Below, in pieces: positions 59,776 to 64,000 of a DNA stretch of 64,000 nucleotides (the first letter of the stretch is position 1; every line of letters begins with the position of its first letter). The notes beneath the pieces are model-generated. The model was not told the DNA's origin, searched no databases, and worked only from the letters and a program-made list of their open reading frames with translations. This DNA comes from Chlorella sorokiniana. Taxonomy: Eukaryota; Chlorophyta; Trebouxiophyceae; Chlorellales; Chlorellaceae. Made by a program: the position numbers and the translations under genes. The stretch spans positions 1,984,001 through 2,048,000 of the forward strand of contig CP084619.1 of the NCBI GenBank assembly GCA_025917655.1, given 5' to 3'.

Positions 59776-61000
59776 GTCAGCAGGCCTTGAACGGAGGCCA
59801 CTGGCCGGTCTGCAATGCCGCACGGCACGATGCTGGCAAAGGGCGCCAGGTCGGTGGCGACGTTGAGGGCGAGGCCGTGGTAGGTGACCCAGCGCGAGGC
59901 GCGCACGCCTATCGCCGCCACCTTGGCGCCGCCCACCCACACGCCTGTCAGGCCAGGCACGCGTTCGCCCTTCAGGCCCGAGACGGCATCCAGTGCCCTG
60001 TAGGGCAGCGCAGCAAGGGACGCAGGAATTTGCGGCCAGGAAGCGCCTTCTGCTGTGGAGAGCACTGCGGCCGACCGTTGATCCAGCGCACAGTGCGAAC
60101 ATCGTCCTTGGCCCACAGTACAGCTGGCGCCTGACAGCGATCTTCCTTGCCACAGCAACCTCTTGCTACAGGCACAAGCCGCAGCGGGCCCCATCCCGCG
60201 CCCCACACCTGACCGCCACCTCCTCCAGCTGGCGCAGGTACCAGTGCAGGTCGGCCTGCAGCGGCGGGCGGCGCAGGTCCAGAATGGGGTACAGCACCAG
60301 CTGGCCCGGGCCGTGGTAGGTCACCTGCGCTGGCGGCAGGGGGTGGCGCCACAGGCATCAGGATTGGGCAGAAGGGAGAGGAGGCGAGGCAGGGGCAAGG
60401 TGCAAGGCCTGAAGGGAAGGCAGGCGCCCTGCTCTACTTCAGTTTATAAGGCTTGAGAAACGAGTGAGCAGGCCAACAGCAGTGGCATCCAGCGCAACAT
60501 TCCAATGGGTGCGCCCTAGCGCGTTGCACCACCCGATTGTCGCACCTCCCCGCCTCGCTCCGTGCGATACAGCGGCAGCGGCGCTGCTGCCGCGTCGAAC
60601 TTGAGGTGCCCCTCACTGGCGCCTGTGCCCAACGTGTACACAGGGGGTGCTGAAGCAGCACCAGGCTGCCCAGGGGTGCGCCTGCAGCGGAGTCATGGGT
60701 TGACACCGGGCTGCTGGTTGCAGCAGCATCTCTTGCCGCAGCTGAGGAGGCGGCCACTGCCTCCACCATGTCCTTTTGCCACTTCCAGGCCTGTTCGTAG
60801 GGAACCTGGCGATCGTATGCATCATACAGCGTCACACATGGCAGCGCTCTGCAGAGAGTGTGCCTAGCGGCGGCGCGCTGCCGCTGCCGCCGCCCCTGCA
60901 CCACGACACTCTCCATGGGATGGGCCTGTTGTTCTCGATATGGTACTGTGCATGTGCATCTTGATGTACTACTGCCGCCAATAATTGTGGAGGCAGCCAT
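59382..61000 (-). CDS. LIPT2-like: Octanoyltransferase, LipB/LIPT2 family, with polyglutamine insert
   Basis: Moves octanoyl from acyl carrier protein to the lipoyl domains of 2-oxoacid dehydrogenases, the first step of lipoate synthesis, in mitochondria or plastids. The N-terminal exon includes [20 protein letters not shown] and GSLVLLQHP. One added C (G-run 60643-60647 on the plus strand) restores [16 protein letters not shown]. The signature RGGE plus [20 protein letters not shown] is formed across an intron. Then come [20 protein letters not shown] (catalytic Lys) and [20 protein letters not shown] with IVPCGI (catalytic Cys). After this core a Gln-rich region (two CAG tracts) and an Ala-rich tail ending SPVAAP replace the usual short C-terminus. 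ATGs at 61000 and 60916 are both possible starts. Confidence 0.87.
59688..59774 (-). repeat. CAG repeat tracts encoding polyglutamine
   Basis: Eight CTG units (59688-59711) and ten CTG units (59745-59774) on the plus strand read as CAG on the coding strand. They give two pure glutamine tracts, separated by [11 protein letters not shown], in the octanoyltransferase tail. Confidence 0.95.
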
Positions 61001-61166
61001 GAGAGGCCAGCAGAAGGTTTCAGAGCAAGGGAACCTGGAACCTAGAGCTCTCAACCTACAACTTACGAATTTCGTAAACTGTTAGATCCTATCCGTCTAT
61101 CGGGTGACAGAGCACTCTCCCTGTACAGCTGGAGGCGCAAGCCGCACCCTGGCCAAGTGCTTGTAT

Positions 61167-64000
61167 ATGCGTGCTAGTGTCCATTGCGCCGGAATTAGTC
61201 AATCACTAACAGATTACTTTGGCCAGGACGACATCTTGCGCAGGCGCTTCCCAGCAGCACCTTGCTGCTGCGTCTAGGCGCCGCCAAGCTTGCGAGTCAC
61301 GCTAAGGGCGTCAGCAAACTTGCATCAGTGACCGTAAAGCATGCAGTAGGCCGGCGCCCGACCTGCACTGCTCGCAAACTTGTAGCGGCAGCAGCGACGG
61401 AGCCCAGTGCAGAGGCGACCCCAGCTTCGCACACTTCTCGCACTTTCAAGGAGCTCGGTGTGGACAGCCGCCTGCTGGTGAGAGCACAGCGCCTGTTGCC
61501 GCCGCTGCTGGCCCCTGCTGCCGCTGCCGCTTCTGAGGTGGGTGCTCCCTTCCTGCTCTTGTGTCCCTCTGTGCAGTCCTTCCTGGCGCAGCAGGACATC
61601 CACTCGCCCACGGAGATCCAGAGCGCCGCGATTCCGCACGTGCTGGCCGGCCAGAATGTGGCCCTGCGCGCATACACCGGCTCTGGCAAGACGCTCGCCT
61701 TCCTGCTGCCCGCGCTGACGCTGGCGGTGGAGCGCGCGGAGCAGGGTGGGCGCGCCGTGACGCGCAAGACGGCGGGGCAGGCGGGCACGGTGCAGGTGGT
61801 GGTGGTGGCGCCGTCGCGCGAGCTCGCCATGCAGATTGTGCGTGTCGCGCAGAGCCTGCTGCCGGAGAACGCGCGGCGCGGCGTGCAGCAGGCCATCGGC
61901 GGCGCCAACATCTGGCGCCAGCGCGAGGCCCTCAAGGTGGGGTGCGGCTGGTGCGGCTGGCAGGAGCAGACGACGCGCCAGGGATGGGCCCCTGCCGGGA
62001 CTGCTGGGGACGGCCACACCTCTTGCAACAGGCCAGGCAGCCGGTCGCAGGGCGGGGGCGCTGCTGAGCGCGGCTTCGCCGCCGCCCCCGCCCGCCGCAG
62101 GTGCTGAAGCCCTTCATGGTGGTGGGCACCCCGGGCGGCTGGCGGAGCTGAGCCGCGACGGCTCGCTGCAGACCCACGGGTGAGGCGGCGGCGCGCTGTG
62201 GGGGCTGCGCGCCGCGTGTGCAGCGCTGCCCGGGCAGCCGCCGCCGGCTGCCGCAAGCGATGCGCCGCTGCCCCTCCCTCACTGCTTGCGTCATTCCTTC
62301 TTGCTTCCCGCAGCACGCGGCTGCTGGTGCTGGATGAGGTGGACCAGCTGCTGGCGCCGCAGGTGCCCCTCCTGCCGCGCTCCTCACTCTGCCCTCGCCC
62401 TGCAGCGCTCGGCCGTCGTGTGGGCTTGAGTGGGGCACACGCCGCCTGCACTCCCCTTGCTGCCGCTGCCTGCTGAGCCTGCTGCACGCCCTTCCCTCCT
62501 GCTCCCCGCCCGCCCCCGCCAGTTCCGCGAGGAGATGGTGCGCATCTGCGAGCACACCGGCAAGAAGGCGGCCGGGGGCGCCAGACGCTCGTCGTGTCCG
62601 CCACCCTCACCGAGCGCGTGCTGCAGATGTGCGCAACCTGGTGCCCGGGCGCGCGCCAGGTGTTTGTGGGCGGCGCGCCAGTGGCAGCCACGGCGGCGGA
62701 AGAGGCGGCGGCGCCAACCGCGGCGCCCGCAGCGGCGGCCGCAACGCCGGCAGCAGCAGCCCCTGGCGAGGAACGGCGGCCAGGCTGGGGCTGGGGCGAC
62801 ATGAAGTCCCCCTCCGCGGATGCCCCGGACTTCAACCCCGGCACCAGCAGCGCGGGGGGCTGGGCAGCGAGGCGGCGGCGGCGGCCTCAGTGCCGCCCCA
62901 CCTGCGCCACCACTGGGTCTCCTCGGCGCCGCAGCACAAGGTGGACACGCTGAGGTGAGGCGGCGCAGCAGGGAGCCAGGGCTGCCACGGCACCGCTGCT
63001 CCCATGCTGAACAGCAGGGCTGCAGCAGGTCTGGGGCAGGGCAGGGGGCCGCGAGCTGCTGTGGGCAATGTCGTTGCTGCCCCTCATGCCTGTCGGCTTC
63101 GCTGAACCCCTCCACTCCTGCTGGCCCGTGGCGCAGGCGCACCATGCACGCTCTGGGCGTGCAGCGGGCCCTCGTCTTCATGAACTTCCAGCAGCGCCTC
63201 AAAGACACGGGTGGGTGGGGCGGGGGCCAACAGCGCACACAGGCCAGAAAGTGGCTGGCTCCGCCCTGTCGCCGTGCGTGTTACAGTGTCTCCCCTGCCT
63301 AGGCGGCGGAGTGCCGCAGACAACAGTTTCTGCCCTGGTGAAGTTTCAAGGCGGAGTGTTTGAAATGTACACACCGCCCTCTTCCATCCACAGAGGCGAA
63401 GCTGGCGGCGCGAGGCATGGCCGTTGCCAGCCTGCACGGCGAGCTGACCAAGCAGCAGCGGCAGACGACGCTGGCGGCCTTCCGCCGAGGTGCGTGCCTC
63501 GCGGCGCCCCGCTGTATCTTGTCATGATGAACCCAATCCTGGATTTGCGGCACCTCTTCTTTTTTTCAGACAGGATTTCCAGGCTTGACGACACACAGGC
63601 ATTCCAGGCTTGGCAAGCGACTCTGCAGGATTCCTGCACTTCACGGATAGCATGCACACCCATTCACACCTCCCCACAACATAGGTGACTACCGCGCACT
63701 TGTGGTGTCTGACGTGGCTGCCCGCGGCCTGGATGTCCCCGACTGCGACGCCGTCTTCCACCTGGAGCTGCCCACCGACGCGGCACACTACGCGCACAGG
63801 GCGGGCCGCACCGGCAGGTGGGGCGGTGGGGCGGTGGAGGTGGCGGTGATGGTGGCAGTGACACATTGGCTGGCGGCCTGAGCGGCAGGCAGCCTGGATG
63901 CCAGGGCGGCTGCCAGGGCTTCCCAACAAGAGCGTCTGGCCAGCCATCAAGGCAGGCCAGTAACCAAGGCGTGGCTGTGCTGCTTGTGATGCACTGCGCA
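61167..64000 (+). CDS. RH58-like: DEAD-box RNA helicase, RH58-like, 3' end outside window
   Basis: ATP-dependent RNA helicase, probably organelle-targeted. The N-terminal part reads [20 protein letters not shown], a basic transit-like stretch, then SRTFKELGV. Motifs in order: Q motif [16 protein letters not shown], motif [14 protein letters not shown], Ia [14 protein letters not shown], Ib VGTPGRLAEL, motif [13 protein letters not shown] (DEVD instead of DEAD), [13 protein letters not shown], then [40 protein letters not shown] and [13 protein letters not shown]. The order and [19 protein letters not shown] resemble plant RH58. An Ala-rich insert (about 62690-62780) separates the two RecA domains. 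Frame breaks at 62131-62140, 62574-62578 and 62854-62859 need one G/C each. The frame with the transit region has no ATG; the ATG at 61167 would need another one-base correction. Confidence 0.87.

Noticed and set aside
61297-62844. 515-codon open frame on the minus strand
   Set aside because: It is exactly antisense to the helicase motifs; stop codons are rare in this GC-rich DNA.

Overview
The window is nuclear DNA of a green alga, most likely a trebouxiophyte (Chlorella-type) chlorophyte. It is strongly GC-rich, and nearly every gene is split by short introns (GT donors such as GTGAGC, AG acceptors; a few GC donors). Product types are plant-lineage: cytochrome b6f Rieske protein, plastid ribosomal protein S1, phytol kinase, an SDP1-type oil lipase and a plant-style CCR4 with a MYND-like finger. 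The clade is inferred from style and is not proven. No tRNA, rRNA, CRISPR, insertion sequence, viral or bacterial operon signal was seen.

Layout. 1-1421 (+): 3' part of a 2-oxoglutarate/Fe(II) dioxygenase. 2264-4354 (+): unrecognised Gln/Ala-rich protein. 5791-10342 (-): CCR4 deadenylase. 10730-12615 (+): TFIIS. 13245-15218 (-): plastid ribosomal protein S1. 15438-17274 (+): unrecognised secreted protein. 17452-19270 (-): MYND-finger/MSS51-like protein. 19470-22011 (+): type II membrane, glycosyltransferase-like protein. 22383-24246 (-): monoacylglycerol-lipase-like hydrolase. 25062-28013 and 28833-31952 (+): tandem pair of secreted alpha/beta-hydrolase-like paralogues. 32915-33404 (+): small secreted cystine-knot-like protein. 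33753-35516 (+): PEX11. 36120-37913 (-): phytol kinase. 38203-40258 (-): meiotic-clade AAA ATPase. 41059-42798 (-): coiled-coil protein. 42968-43514 (-): doubtful gene. 43513-48886 (+): SDP1-like patatin lipase. 49191-50727 (+): Rieske protein. 51256-52504 (-): METTL7-like methyltransferase. 53368-55702 (+): DMT-type transporter. 55956-57798 (-): mitochondrial enoyl-CoA hydratase. 58044-59131 (+): TPPP/p25-like protein. 59382-61000 (-): octanoyltransferase (LipB family). 61167-64000 (+): RH58-like DEAD-box helicase, cut by the right edge.

The genes are independent eukaryotic units on alternating strands, not an operon. Several products touch lipid turnover (SDP1-like lipase, MAG-lipase-like hydrolase, PEX11, enoyl-CoA hydratase, phytol kinase, octanoyltransferase), but this may be chance.

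The most important property for any user is sequence quality. In at least 13 genes a conserved protein motif runs off frame inside an exon at a short G or C run, and in nearly all cases adding one G or C restores the family sequence. This pattern points to systematic consensus deletions in homopolymers rather than to many pseudogenes. Simple gene prediction will therefore truncate or mis-splice many genes here. CDS spans below are whole gene extents, introns included.
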